Assembly: GCF_947491715.1 (NCBI RefSeq)
Contig: NZ_CANLKR010000021.1
Coordinates: 38,675 to 102,674, forward strand
Length of the DNA: 64,000 bases
Origin: an uncultured Shewanella sp.
GTDB taxonomy: Bacteria > Pseudomonadota > Gammaproteobacteria > Enterobacterales > Shewanellaceae
Direction: 5' to 3'
Part shown: positions 29,460 to 38,091 of the stretch, one piece after another
How the letters are laid out: each line of letters begins with the position of its first letter
How positions within the stretch are numbered: the stretch's first letter is position 1
Translations under genes and position numbers: made by a program
Notes under the pieces: generated by a model
Told to the model about the DNA's origin: nothing
Seen by the model: only the letters and a program-made list of their open reading frames with translations
The model's database searches: none

Positions 29460-30551
29460 CTATTTTTCTTTTCTAGCCACTTTAACAAGCCAATCTTTTG
29501 GGCCTTGAATATTGCCTTTTTGAATATCGGTTAATACCTTGTAGATCCGTTTAGTGTGCTCGCCAACACAACCATCACCCACAGTCAATATTCGCCTATC
29601 TTCAAAAATATAAGAACCTACAGGTGCCACCACCGCGGCAGTGCCAAAACCGCCCGCTTCGATAATCTCACCAGATTCAATATCTTGAATAAATTGATCC
29701 AGCATGACCGTTTCTTGCCTAACGTCACACCCTAATAAGCAACCTAACTCTAAAATAGACTCTGATGTAATTGATTTTAAAATTGTATCAGTGAAAGTGG
29801 GGATAATCACAGTGCCGTCTTTTAATATATGAAAGTGATTCATTGCCCCCACTTCTTCTATTTGCTGGTTATTGGCATCTAAATAAAGCACTTGAGCCGC
29901 ACCATATTCAGCGGCGACTTTGCCCGCTTTCAAAGAAGCGGCATAATTACCTGAGGCTTTCGATGCACCAATCCCTCCCGATACCGCACGATGAAAACGT
30001 TCACTGATCAATAAACGAATAGCTTGATTAAAACCTGCTTTATAATAAGGACCACTCGGGCTTAAAATCACACAAAACGTGTATTGCTCACTGGGTGAAA
30101 CGGATAAACGATCTTCTGTTGCAAAAATAAAAGGACGAATATATAAACAAGCATCATCTTGTATGGGAAACCATAATCTATCCACATCAATTAATGCTTC
30201 AATGCCTTCACGTTGCATTGCTTCAGGCACACCTTGCATACATAAGATATCCGCAGAACGATTTAATCGCTGCGCATTTTTATCCAGTCTAAATGTATAA
30301 ATTTCACCATCTTGATGACGAAATGCTTTCGCCCCCTCAAATACAGATTGACCATAATGCAATGCTATCGCACCTGGTGCGACTTCAAATGGCGCATAAG
30401 GCACGACTCGAGGATTGATCCATTGCCCATCCCTAAAATCCATCAAAAACATATGATCGGTTCTTAGTTCACCAAAACCGACATTATCTTTAGGCTCAAA
30501 TGCCACGTGTCGACGCTCATCGCTTGACTTTAAATTGTAACTTATTTGCAT
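29460..30551 (-). CDS. Branched-chain amino acid aminotransferase, type II
   Basis: A 363-aa fold-type IV aminotransferase of the BCAT-beta type, related to eukaryotic BCATs and longer than IlvE. The PLP lysine is K198 in GIGASKASGNYAAS; LHYGQSVFEGAKAF and EEVGAMNHFHI are also typical. It is only distantly similar to the IlvE at 7185-8111. It may work mainly in degradation or under different conditions; that is inference. Monocistronic by context. Confidence 0.93.
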   Translation of the reverse strand: MQISYNLKSSDERRHVAFEPKDNVGFGELRTDHMFLMDFRDGQWINPRVVPYAPFEVAPGAIALHYGQSVFEGAKAFRHQDGEIYTFRLDKNAQRLNRSADILCMQGVPEAMQREGIEALIDVDRLWFPIQDDACLYIRPFIFATEDRLSVSPSEQYTFCVILSPSGPYYKAGFNQAIRLLISERFHRAVSGGIGASKASGNYAASLKAGKVAAEYGAAQVLYLDANNQQIEEVGAMNHFHILKDGTVIIPTFTDTILKSITSESILELGCLLGCDVRQETVMLDQFIQDIESGEIIEAGGFGTAAVVAPVGSYIFEDRRILTVGDGCVGEHTKRIYKVLTDIQKGNIQGPKDWLVKVARKEK

Positions 30552-30882
30552 GAAATACCACCTTAATCAATGTGACGCAGACTATGGAGCCTCAAGCCTA
30601 AAGTCAAGTATAAAGCATCACTCTGCACTTTCTTTTGTGAATAAATGAAATAGAATATCAGAGAAATAACATCATTAAGTAGCTAACATCATTCTATATT
30701 CACGCCACAAAGGTTAAACCGGGATAAACACGAAATTAACATAGAAATACATTTAAAACTCAACTAATTAAGGTATGCAAAAAACATTAAAATTCAATAA
30801 GTAACTATGTTCAGTCATTATTCAGCTTATCTCTCCTATGATGTTTCGAGAAAAAATTTCTTATAATATAGCGGAGTCAATG
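30552..30882. other. Intergenic region between divergent genes, no gene seen
   Basis: AT-rich, no open frame of note. TATAAT occurs at 30862-30867, but too close to the ribosome site of the barrel gene to be its promoter with any confidence. Nothing else is supportable here. Confidence 0.5.
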
Positions 30883-31413
30883 ATGAAAACGAAATCTCTT
30901 GTTTTAGCATCTGTAGTTGCAGCAACGCTTTCAATTCCAGCCATGGCAGCCGATAATTTCGTCGGGGCAGCTTATGGTAACCAACAAAATGATTATGACG
31001 TAGGGAGTGGTTATTCAAAAGATGTAAATAATCCTACTTACCAACTGCGTGCAGGTACGTATATCAACAAAGAAGCACGTCTATATTTGACCTATTCTTT
31101 TAATGATGATGATTTTGCAAAGCAACAAATGGGACTTGTCTCTTATGACTTCCTTATCCCAGTGACAAGCGACCAAAAACTAAACTGGTTTGTGGGTGCA
31201 ACAGCAGGTATGAACCACATTAGTCCTGATACTTCTTACCTTGATTCAGCTAATCGATTTGTCTGGGGTGGCCAAACTGGGCTGCAATATAAGCTTAATC
31301 CTAAGTTAAGTACAGAAGTCGGTTACCGCTACTTGAAGCAGGATTACTCTAAAGGCTCTTTCTCTTTAGATAATTCACAACAAGTTTATCTCGGTGTTGA
31401 TTATCGCTTCTAA
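30883..31413 (+). CDS. Outer-membrane beta-barrel protein
   Basis: A 176-aa precursor. The signal peptide MKTKSLVLASVVAATLSIPAMA is followed by ADNF. The mature part alternates polar and aromatic residues over about eight strands and ends LGVDYRF with a C-terminal Phe, as expected for Bam-dependent barrels. GGAG lies six bases before this ATG; the ATG directly upstream is also possible. Similar to the OmpA-like porin fold of the OMP beta-barrel family. Role unknown. Confidence 0.85.
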   Translation: MKTKSLVLASVVAATLSIPAMAADNFVGAAYGNQQNDYDVGSGYSKDVNNPTYQLRAGTYINKEARLYLTYSFNDDDFAKQQMGLVSYDFLIPVTSDQKLNWFVGATAGMNHISPDTSYLDSANRFVWGGQTGLQYKLNPKLSTEVGYRYLKQDYSKGSFSLDNSQQVYLGVDYRF

Positions 31414-31427
31414 AAAGTCAATCACAG

Positions 31428-31456
31428 AAAAAACCCCTTGAAAGGGGTTTTTTTTT
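31428..31456 (+). terminator. Rho-independent terminator
   Basis: AAAAACCCC, TTGAAA and GGGG followed by T9, directly after the barrel gene. Confidence 0.93.
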
Positions 31457-31655
31457 GCATAAAAATACCAAAGGTAAGCACCTTTTATCTCACGGATTAA
31501 GTCTTTGAAAAGATAATGTGGAAATAACCACTGTAAAATACAAAATTAGTGCAATTTATTGATTTTTTTTTCATCACTTGAAAGAATTGGCTATTCACTA
31601 CGCCTGTCGCACTGCTAGAATCAGTATTTGTAATCTTGACACAAAAGGAACTCCC

Positions 31656-31859
31656 ATGAGCCTTGAATTATTATCAAAACTAGAAACTAAAATCCAGACT
31701 GCGCTTGAAACCATTGAATTATTGAAAATGGAGCTTGAAGAAGAAAGACAATCGAGTAAATCATTAATAGAGAAAAACCAACATTTACAGCAAGAGCTCA
31801 CTTCTTGGAATGAAAAAGTGACCGGATTAGTTGGTTTACTCAATGAAGAGGTTAGCTAA
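31656..31859 (+). CDS. zapB: Cell division protein ZapB
   Basis: A 67-aa all-helical coiled coil. [20 protein letters not shown] and the Glu/Leu-rich heptads match E. coli ZapB, which joins the Z-ring through ZapA and links it to the Ter macrodomain via MatP. The ATG at 31656 has AAGGA at ideal spacing; an in-frame start 26 codons upstream lacks one and adds non-family sequence. The stop lies 3 bp from the convergent DUF1107 gene. Confidence 0.92.
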   Translation: MSLELLSKLETKIQTALETIELLKMELEEERQSSKSLIEKNQHLQQELTSWNEKVTGLVGLLNEEVS

Positions 31860-31862
31860 TTA

Positions 31863-32075
31863 TTAGCTTGCTTGTGCTTCAAGGTTTTGCGACTCAATTA
31901 GCTCATTGAGTTCATTAATCGCCTGCTGAACACTTGGCAGGCTTTTCTTTGGAAATAAGACCTTCCCCTTTGCAAACTCTAGCCTTCCTAATCCCCTAAC
32001 CCAAATTGATCCTTTTAAGAATATTCGTACGTGTTTAACAATCAATTTTGGTGCATAAACGGGAAATACTCTCAT
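31863..32075 (-). CDS. DUF1107 (YtfK-like) small protein
   Basis: A 70-aa protein starting MRVFPVYAPKLIVKHVRIFLKG, followed by GRLEFAKGKVLFPKK. This tracks E. coli YtfK ([20 protein letters not shown] and EFDKGKILIPK). YtfK has been linked to promoting the stringent response through SpoT in E. coli. The tail is acidic and Gln-rich. Convergent with zapB. Confidence 0.82.
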   Translation of the reverse strand: MRVFPVYAPKLIVKHVRIFLKGSIWVRGLGRLEFAKGKVLFPKKSLPSVQQAINELNELIESQNLEAQAS

Positions 32076-32303
32076 AAAGCGCCTCCTATAATGATTTTAA
32101 CATTAACACATTTCAAAAAATCCAAAACATACTGACTCATTTTGAATATGGCTTAACTCCCTTCTCATTCTTTCGACCATAACAATAGAAGTAGAGTTTC
32201 GTTATTTACAAATAAAAACTGAATTTAATCACACTTTCAGCATAAAAAATCAATTTAACCTTTCCAATCAGAGAAATACTTCACAAAAATGATAAAGTGA
32301 CAC

Positions 32304-32332
32304 TTGCCAAAAAAATGACTCTCTGTTAAATT
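32304..32332 (+). promoter_or_regulatory. Orphan sigma-70-like promoter
   Basis: TTGCCA, 17 bp, TAAATT. The spacing is ideal and both hexamers are close to consensus. It points rightward into a stretch with no open frame, ending in a terminator at 32374-32410. Confidence 0.5.
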
Positions 32333-32337
32333 TTATG

Positions 32338-32410
32338 GGTTACTCAGGGTAATATTGAGCGAATAACGCTTATAGCCGTACTTCTCACAAAAATGAAGTA
32401 CGGCTTTTTT
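32338..32410 (+). ncRNA. Candidate small RNA, about 73 nt
   Basis: Starting about 7 bp after the -10, the transcript would fold into a short CTCA/TGAG hairpin, a small GCG/CGC hairpin and a perfect 11-bp terminator stem (AGCCGTACTTC with GAAGTACGGCT) ending in T6. The terminator works only rightward; the upstream plus-strand gene (zapB) is 500 bp away with a minus-strand gene between, so it has no other client. No known sRNA family was recognised. Confidence 0.45.
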
Positions 32411-32428
32411 CTTCCTGATAGGCTATAC

Positions 32429-33037
32429 CTAATTCAACCCTGTTAAATAATAGGCTATTTGCCTCATTTCATCATAAGATTTAATGGCTCGAGTTTCGAC
32501 ACGATACTTGCCATTGACAATTAATGTTGGTACTCCCACTATCTCAGCATCTTTGACAGCTTGCTTCATTTGCGCCACTTTACTAGTAACCATAAAAGAG
32601 GCTGCTGCCGCATCAAATTCTGCACTATCAATCCCGTTGTCAACAAAAACTCTTTTAATGTCATCTAATTGTGTAAAACGAACCCTTTCTTTATGTACCG
32701 CACGAAATAATGCCCCCTCTATCACCTCTTCAACATTCAGTAGTTGAGCAATAGCAAATGCTTTCGTCATTTCTTCTCCCATCGGTCCGCCCACTGCAGC
32801 AACTTGTACTTGTTTGAAACTCACCCCTTGAGGGAGCTGCGCTTTCATTTTGGGTATTTCCATCTGAGAAAATTGATAACAGTGTCCACAATAAAATGAG
32901 AAAAAACTGGTAATTTCAGGCGTTAAAGATGCCTTTTCACGAATAGCGGTGTAATGAACACCTTCTTTGTAGTCTGCTGCTAATACATTCAACGTCATGA
33001 ATAACAAGGCCACTATGAACCAAAACATCTTTTTCAT
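32429..33037 (-). CDS. DsbA-family thiol:disulfide protein with a CGHC active site
   Basis: A 202-aa periplasmic thioredoxin-fold protein with a signal peptide (MKKMFWFIVALLFM...LAAD). The active site is C50-G-H-C53 in FFSFYCGHCYQF, and cis-Pro is in VGVPTLIV. DsbA introduces disulfides in secreted proteins. CGHC (the protein disulfide isomerase type) should change redox properties relative to CPHC. It lies about 210 bp downstream of a CPHC paralogue on the same strand. Confidence 0.88.
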   Translation of the reverse strand: MKKMFWFIVALLFMTLNVLAADYKEGVHYTAIREKASLTPEITSFFSFYCGHCYQFSQMEIPKMKAQLPQGVSFKQVQVAAVGGPMGEEMTKAFAIAQLLNVEEVIEGALFRAVHKERVRFTQLDDIKRVFVDNGIDSAEFDAAAASFMVTSKVAQMKQAVKDAEIVGVPTLIVNGKYRVETRAIKSYDEMRQIAYYLTGLN

Positions 33038-33196
33038 TATATGCTCTCAAAATATCCAAATAACTAAAAGTCAATCATCACTTTGATCGCTGTGTATCCA
33101 AGTGATAATGGCTAATTCATTTAGGAATCAATAAAATAAGGACACAATATAAAAGATTGAATAGCGTTAGGCTGTTAGACAAATAGATAAGATAAA

Positions 33197-33220
33197 AAAG
33201 AAGCCAAATGGCTTCTTCTT
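33197..33220 (-). terminator. Rho-independent terminator for the upstream dsbA
   Basis: On the minus strand, GAAGCCATTTGGCTTC followed by T6, about 30 bp after the dsbA stop. It separates the two dsbA paralogues into different transcripts. Confidence 0.8.
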
Positions 33221-33250
33221 ATCGAGTAACAAGAGGTTAAACCAAAATAC

Positions 33251-33925
33251 TTATTTCAAGGAGGTGAGATAAAATGCAATGTTGAGCATGTCATCATAAG
33301 ATTTAATTGCACCAGTTTCGACACGATACTTACCATTCACAATCAATGTAGGCACCCCCTTAATCCCTGCATCTTTCGTTTCACGCACCATTTGTGCCAT
33401 TTGTGCATTGACCATAAAAGAGTTGGCAGCGGCATCAAATTCAGCCCCATCAACGCCATTAGCAACAAATAATGCTCTGACATCATCTAGACTGGTAAAA
33501 CGCTGCCTTTTGTCATGAATAGCAGAAAATATCGCAGGCTCAATTTTGTCTTCAACTTTTAACAGCTGAGCCACGGCAAAAGCCCGTGCCATGACATCAC
33601 CCATGTTCACGCCACCTTTACCTTTACCACCTAAAAAGTCAACTTGCACTTGCTTGAACGTCACACCAGTGGGTAAACGCTTCTTAATTTTTGGCACTTC
33701 CGTTTTTTGAAAAGTATAACAATGGGGACAATAAAAAGAGAAAAACTCCGTAATTTCAGGCTTGCTCGTGGCAGGACCTTGATTGATCACTGTATAATGT
33801 ACACCTTCTTTATATTTGGATGCTACTACTGGCTTGGAAGCATCAGGTTTAACTGGCGCAGTATCAGCGATTGATAGCAAAGGGGTCATAAGTAATGCCA
33901 CTGCAATAAGTAATGCTTTTTTCAT
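33251..33925 (-). CDS. dsbA: Thiol:disulfide interchange protein DsbA
   Basis: A 224-aa precursor with a signal peptide, a proline- and lysine-rich linker (about 21-38) and the DsbA fold. The active site is C66-P-H-C69 in FFSFYCPHCYTF; cis-Pro is in KGVPTLIV. Oxidises cysteine pairs in exported proteins with DsbB. Its neighbour srkA is the usual partner in E. coli (yihE-dsbA), supporting this as the main DsbA. Confidence 0.92.
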   Translation of the reverse strand: MKKALLIAVALLMTPLLSIADTAPVKPDASKPVVASKYKEGVHYTVINQGPATSKPEITEFFSFYCPHCYTFQKTEVPKIKKRLPTGVTFKQVQVDFLGGKGKGGVNMGDVMARAFAVAQLLKVEDKIEPAIFSAIHDKRQRFTSLDDVRALFVANGVDGAEFDAAANSFMVNAQMAQMVRETKDAGIKGVPTLIVNGKYRVETGAIKSYDDMLNIAFYLTSLK

Positions 33926-34053
33926 GCTTATTCCTTGTCAACTTCAAATAAAATAATGTTCAATAGCAGCATATCATAGTGTGCTTTGCACTGTATTTCA
34001 AAACCGTAATAATATATTACTGACTACGTCAACTGGGCTTTAGTCTTGAGACA

Positions 34054-35073
34054 TTAGTACTGAGGCATTAAACTCAGTGGCGGCTCATTCAATGCAGCAA
34101 GTTGTTCTTTAAAGGCTAAAATTTGCTGTTCCCAATATTTATCCTGACCAAACCAAGGAAAATTCATAGGAAAAGCAGGATCAGCCCAACGGCGACTCAA
34201 CCAAGCGTTATAATGTAACATACGCATCGCGCGCAATGGTTCAATCAACGCTAACTGCCGAGAATCAAAATCACAAAACTCTTCATAGGCCTCTAATATG
34301 ACTTCAAGTTGCAGCATTTGTTGCGATCTGTCCCCCGAAAGCAACATCCAAAGGTCTTGAATGGCAGGTCCCGTTCGAGCATCATCAAGATCAACAAAGC
34401 TCGGGCCATCATTAGGCGTCCATATAATATTACTGGGATGTAAATCGCCATGTAATCGTATTTCGGATACCTCAACGCTTTCCCATATCACAGTCGCTTT
34501 AGCGAGCACTTGTTCAACAATGGTAAAATACGCCTCCCTTAATCCTTCAGGGACATGACCGGATGCTTTTAACCAAACTAATGAATCATTGCCTAATAAC
34601 TGCGGCGACATCCTATCCCTATATTGAAAAACAGCTTGGGATGAATACTGGTGAATACGTCCAATAAATCGTCCCGCCGCTTCGAGCTGATCAAGATTAT
34701 CCACTTCAAATGATCGCCCACCAATAGAAGGATATAACGCAAATTTAAACCCGTCATACACATGTAAAGATTGGTGATTAATCATGACAGGCGTGGCAAT
34801 AGGCACTTCTTCCGCGACTAAAGCTGCCGAAAAGTCATGCTCCTCTTGAATTTGCTCTGCGCTCCAACGTTCAGGTCGATAAAATTTAACCACATAGCGT
34901 GCGCCGCGATCGCACCGAAATTGATACACTCTATTTTCATAACTATTCAGTGCCAGTAGTCCCGTTTCTGGATAAATACCTAAAGATTCTATGGCCGTTA
35001 AAATAAGATCGGGTGTTAATGCTTGATAATGAAACTCACTCTGTATTGGCATACTTGTCACTTGTTTATTCAT
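34054..35073 (-). CDS. srkA: Stress response kinase A (YihE)
   Basis: A 339-aa choline-kinase-like Ser/Thr kinase. LALNSYENRVYQF forms the nucleotide-binding start, VVKFYRPERWS carries the ATP-binding lysine, LHGDLHPSNIIW is the catalytic loop, and FVDLDDARTGPAIQD the metal-binding loop. E. coli YihE counters MazF-mediated death under stress. It starts one base after the DUF3630 stop, so the genes are coupled. Confidence 0.93.
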   Translation of the reverse strand: MNKQVTSMPIQSEFHYQALTPDLILTAIESLGIYPETGLLALNSYENRVYQFRCDRGARYVVKFYRPERWSAEQIQEEHDFSAALVAEEVPIATPVMINHQSLHVYDGFKFALYPSIGGRSFEVDNLDQLEAAGRFIGRIHQYSSQAVFQYRDRMSPQLLGNDSLVWLKASGHVPEGLREAYFTIVEQVLAKATVIWESVEVSEIRLHGDLHPSNIIWTPNDGPSFVDLDDARTGPAIQDLWMLLSGDRSQQMLQLEVILEAYEEFCDFDSRQLALIEPLRAMRMLHYNAWLSRRWADPAFPMNFPWFGQDKYWEQQILAFKEQLAALNEPPLSLMPQY

Positions 35074-35074
35074 G

Positions 35075-35380
35075 TTAGTTCTCGCTCATCACATAAGGCT
35101 TTAGGCACCCAGCCAAATAGGTAAGTACCTCAATATCTTCTTCTTTTGAAACCGATAACCAACATATATCACCATAGAATTCATAATGTAATTGCAACTG
35201 GCAACCTTCGAAATCCAACAGCCATTGATGACGATCGGCCCCCCATTGACGCTCAATAATATGACAATCTAATTGCTTGACCAATGGCTGGGCAAAGTCT
35301 GAAAAATGCTCAAAGTCCACATCAGCTAAAATAGATAAACTTAACTGCACTTCATTAAGCTGTATTGCTTTTATTCTCAT
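35075..35380 (-). CDS. DUF3630 family protein
   Basis: A 101-aa protein beginning MRIKAIQLNEVQL. It ends adjacent to srkA. The longest frame starts inside selO, but this start follows the selO stop and fits the family as I remember it in Shewanella. The sequence has a Trp- and His-containing core (QWGADRHQWLLDFEG). Function unknown. Confidence 0.7.
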   Translation of the reverse strand: MRIKAIQLNEVQLSLSILADVDFEHFSDFAQPLVKQLDCHIIERQWGADRHQWLLDFEGCQLQLHYEFYGDICWLSVSKEEDIEVLTYLAGCLKPYVMSEN

Positions 35381-35390
35381 TTTACTCTTC

Positions 35391-36077
35391 TCAACTACTG
35401 CAAGACAGAATAATTCCTGCCTCATCATGGGTTGGTTCTCTGGCGTAATCAAACATGTCAGCTTGCTCATCAAAAGGGCGTCGCAATACTTGAGACAATT
35501 GCTTTAATTTAGCCTTGTCCCCCTTCTCGCTATGGCAAAAATACTCAAAATGACCAAATCGTATATGGCTCTTCGCCAATCTCACTGTTATTGCCGCTGT
35601 CTCTTTCGTTTCACGCCACACGGCCGTTTCAGATCCTATCACAGCCAAAGCACGTGTCGTGGGCACATGTAAATGATGTAATGCTTCTGAAATCAAAAAT
35701 TCTCGAATGGCAGAGCGCAACACGGCTCTTCCATCACCATGTCTTGAATAAGGCGTTATCCCCGCTCCTTTTAACGCCACATCCCAGCCCCCCAAAGGAC
35801 CTTGCGCCTCGCCAATAATGACTGAGTGCCCATCATCCAACTGAGGTGAATAGCCACCAAATTGATGGCCCGAATAAACTTGAGCATAATAACAAGCTCC
35901 ATCAATAGGCTCATTACCCGATAACTGTAGCAGTAAATGATTAGTGGGCTGAGAAAGGCCAATTAAGTGAGCAGCAGCATCACTCCACCCTACCCATGGA
36001 GGATCCTGCAAACCTTGGGGTGTGACTTTCGAATAAAAACCGGGTAACTGAGTAAAGAAATCTTGCTTAAGCTGCAT
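35391..36077 (-). pseudogene. selO: SelO/YdiU pseudokinase with an internal deletion
   Basis: Only about 228 aa, where the family is near 480. Residues up to about 195 match the N-terminal half of SelO, with the nucleotide-binding [22 protein letters not shown] and [11 protein letters not shown]. The last 33 residues, from LRRPFDEQ to the terminal SCSS, match the family's extreme C-terminus. About 250 middle residues, with the catalytic Asp and metal ligands, are missing, yet the frame is intact. AMPylation activity should be lost. The ATG at 36077 is preferred to a GTG three codons upstream. Confidence 0.82.
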
Positions 36078-36156
36078 GAAGAACACCGAAAAAAAAACTC
36101 AGCCACAGTATACCCGATAAGCTAATGATCCCGAATAACGGACTCGCAAATCATCA

Positions 36157-36756
36157 TTATTTTATTTGCTTAAGTTTGGCTTTTTCGATACGGCTTTTAC
36201 GGCCAGAAAAACCACTCACTGTGCCGTCAGTCAGTCCATAATCAATCGCTTGCTGACAAATTGCAATGGCCTCATCAAAATTTCCCTGATCATTAAGTAA
36301 AGTCGCCAGCTGCATAAAACTGACACCTTTTAAATCTAGCAAAGATTCATCTCTACTGATCTTCTCACATAAACGCAAGAAAGCAGGGGATAAGCTCACT
36401 CCAAAATCAACATATTCTTTATCTTGTTTCTGTTTATAGCATTCGGCAATTGCCGCTATCATCGCTTTATATTCATCTTCCAATATTTCGGCTTGCTCAA
36501 TACTATCAACATGCTTCTTAAGCCGATCACTCGCTTTAGCAAAAAGCATAAAGGTTTTTTTCTCTTCAACCGTCAATGGCTCAATACCTAAGTAGTCCTC
36601 CCCCTCTTCAGTCAAAGGAGTCGACATACCTTGTGGTTTTTCGTTAAATTCAGAAACCTCATCATTGACTGTCGCCTCGGGTGTCGAAACCGCTTTATTC
36701 CGCCTATAAAGATAAACCCCTATCAATACAATAATAATGATGGCAATAATTTTCAT
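36157..36756 (-). CDS. Membrane-anchored hypothetical protein, TPR-like C-terminus
   Basis: A 199-aa protein with an N-terminal anchor (MKIIAIIIIVLIGVYLY, then RR), a low-complexity acidic linker (about 22-60) and a helical remainder. LATLLNDQGNFDEAIAICQQA resembles one tetratricopeptide repeat. GGAAG precedes the ATG. I do not recognise a named family. It points the same way as selO, about 80 bp upstream. Confidence 0.7.
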   Translation of the reverse strand: MKIIAIIIIVLIGVYLYRRNKAVSTPEATVNDEVSEFNEKPQGMSTPLTEEGEDYLGIEPLTVEEKKTFMLFAKASDRLKKHVDSIEQAEILEDEYKAMIAAIAECYKQKQDKEYVDFGVSLSPAFLRLCEKISRDESLLDLKGVSFMQLATLLNDQGNFDEAIAICQQAIDYGLTDGTVSGFSGRKSRIEKAKLKQIK

Positions 36757-37023
36757 TCTATCTTCCTTGGATCAATTAAACGCAAGTAATCAAAACATAT
36801 ATAAAAATATCAACTATAAAAATCATAGTATATTGTTTAAAATAATCAGCTAACAATCATCATACAGTTGAAACTTTATTGCCAACTTCCCTGATGACGG
36901 AACAAATCTCTTATTAATCAGTCATAAGTATAAACAGCTGAACATTACTTATGCTAATGTTTATATTGTGGTTTTTATTTAAAATGATAGGAGATTTAAA
37001 CCTATGATGACATTACGCTCATA

Positions 37024-37908
37024 ATGAATGAATTTAATCAGTTTTTCTCTCAAGCCTATCTATGGCTCTCCTTACTCGGTGGACTGCATTGCGTTACACT
37101 CTTTATTTATATACGCTTTGTCCATAGAGTACCCTCAAAAGACCACAATTTATTAGCCTGGATAATAGGACTCATCGCTTTTTACTTTTTAACGGGAATG
37201 ATCAATAAACACAACGCACCGCTCCCTATTAATATATTATTTACACTCCTCATTCCTATGTATTTTTTACTCATGCCATTAGTGTATTTATATTGTAAAA
37301 GAAATGTAACTGAAACGAGTAATAATGACTTAAGTTGGAAACATTTCTACCCTGCTGTGACTATTGCCACATTGGTTATTTTAACTTTGAGCTACCATTG
37401 GCTTATACCGATAAACTTAAGCACTCATCTCTTCAGTAATGTCTGGATAGATCAAAAATTTAATATTATTTTCTTTGTGTTCCCCGGTTTATTGAGCCTT
37501 CAAGCAGCTTTCTATTTTATATTAATATTCAACCTATTAAATATATTTCCATTTGAAAATAGATCATTTAAAAATCCAGAGTTAAGTCAAATAAAATTTA
37601 AATGGTTACTCATCCTCACTTTCGCGCTCATAATGAACTGGTTAGTAAGAAGTCTTTTGATCATGCTTCCTTTTTATACAGGCGAGAGTATTAGTGTTTT
37701 TAATTTACTCTTATCTCGAATAATATTACTCATTTCTTTATACATACTTGCTTTTTATGGCTTAAAGCAAATTACTGATCTTACCTATCTGAAAAACCAA
37801 AAACGATCGTCCCCTCATCCCATCCGGCCTTCAGCAACGGCAAAAGAGCTGTTACTCACTGAAGAGGAACTCGATTTTATACATCAAGTCATGAATGAAA
37901 ATAAGTAG
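37024..37908 (+). CDS. 7TM sensor-like protein without its DNA-binding domain
   Basis: A 294-aa protein with about seven helices, then a soluble tail ending LTEEELDFIHQVMNENK. The layout and this tail look like the membrane part of 7TM AraC-type regulators, in which the tail runs straight into LYL-P-LTL and a helix-turn-helix. Here a TAG stops translation at that point and the following bases encode nothing HTH-like in any frame I checked. Either a truncated regulator or a free-standing membrane protein. Confidence 0.65.
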   Translation: MNEFNQFFSQAYLWLSLLGGLHCVTLFIYIRFVHRVPSKDHNLLAWIIGLIAFYFLTGMINKHNAPLPINILFTLLIPMYFLLMPLVYLYCKRNVTETSNNDLSWKHFYPAVTIATLVILTLSYHWLIPINLSTHLFSNVWIDQKFNIIFFVFPGLLSLQAAFYFILIFNLLNIFPFENRSFKNPELSQIKFKWLLILTFALIMNWLVRSLLIMLPFYTGESISVFNLLLSRIILLISLYILAFYGLKQITDLTYLKNQKRSSPHPIRPSATAKELLLTEEELDFIHQVMNENK

Positions 37909-38091
37909 CAGATATTAACAAACAATTATTCAACATATTGACGTCAATGAAAAAAAATAATTTTTATCTCTGAACCAGAGCTTGCAAGGTTCAAAATACA
38001 CTTAGCTATGACTATTTTTTAAACAACAAATATTCATTTTTAGCTTAGCTGTGCGTATGCTTTAAGTTCACCCTTTATTTTGGAGATAGCA

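Noticed and set aside
30862..30867. TATAAT as the promoter of the outer-membrane barrel gene
   Set aside because: A start about 7 bp downstream would fall in the ribosome site, and no -35 element lies at the right distance.
32338..32410. Identity of the candidate sRNA as Spot 42 or RyhB
   Set aside because: The srkA-dsbA neighbourhood recalls the E. coli spf region, but neither the Spot 42 nor the RyhB sequence pattern is present.
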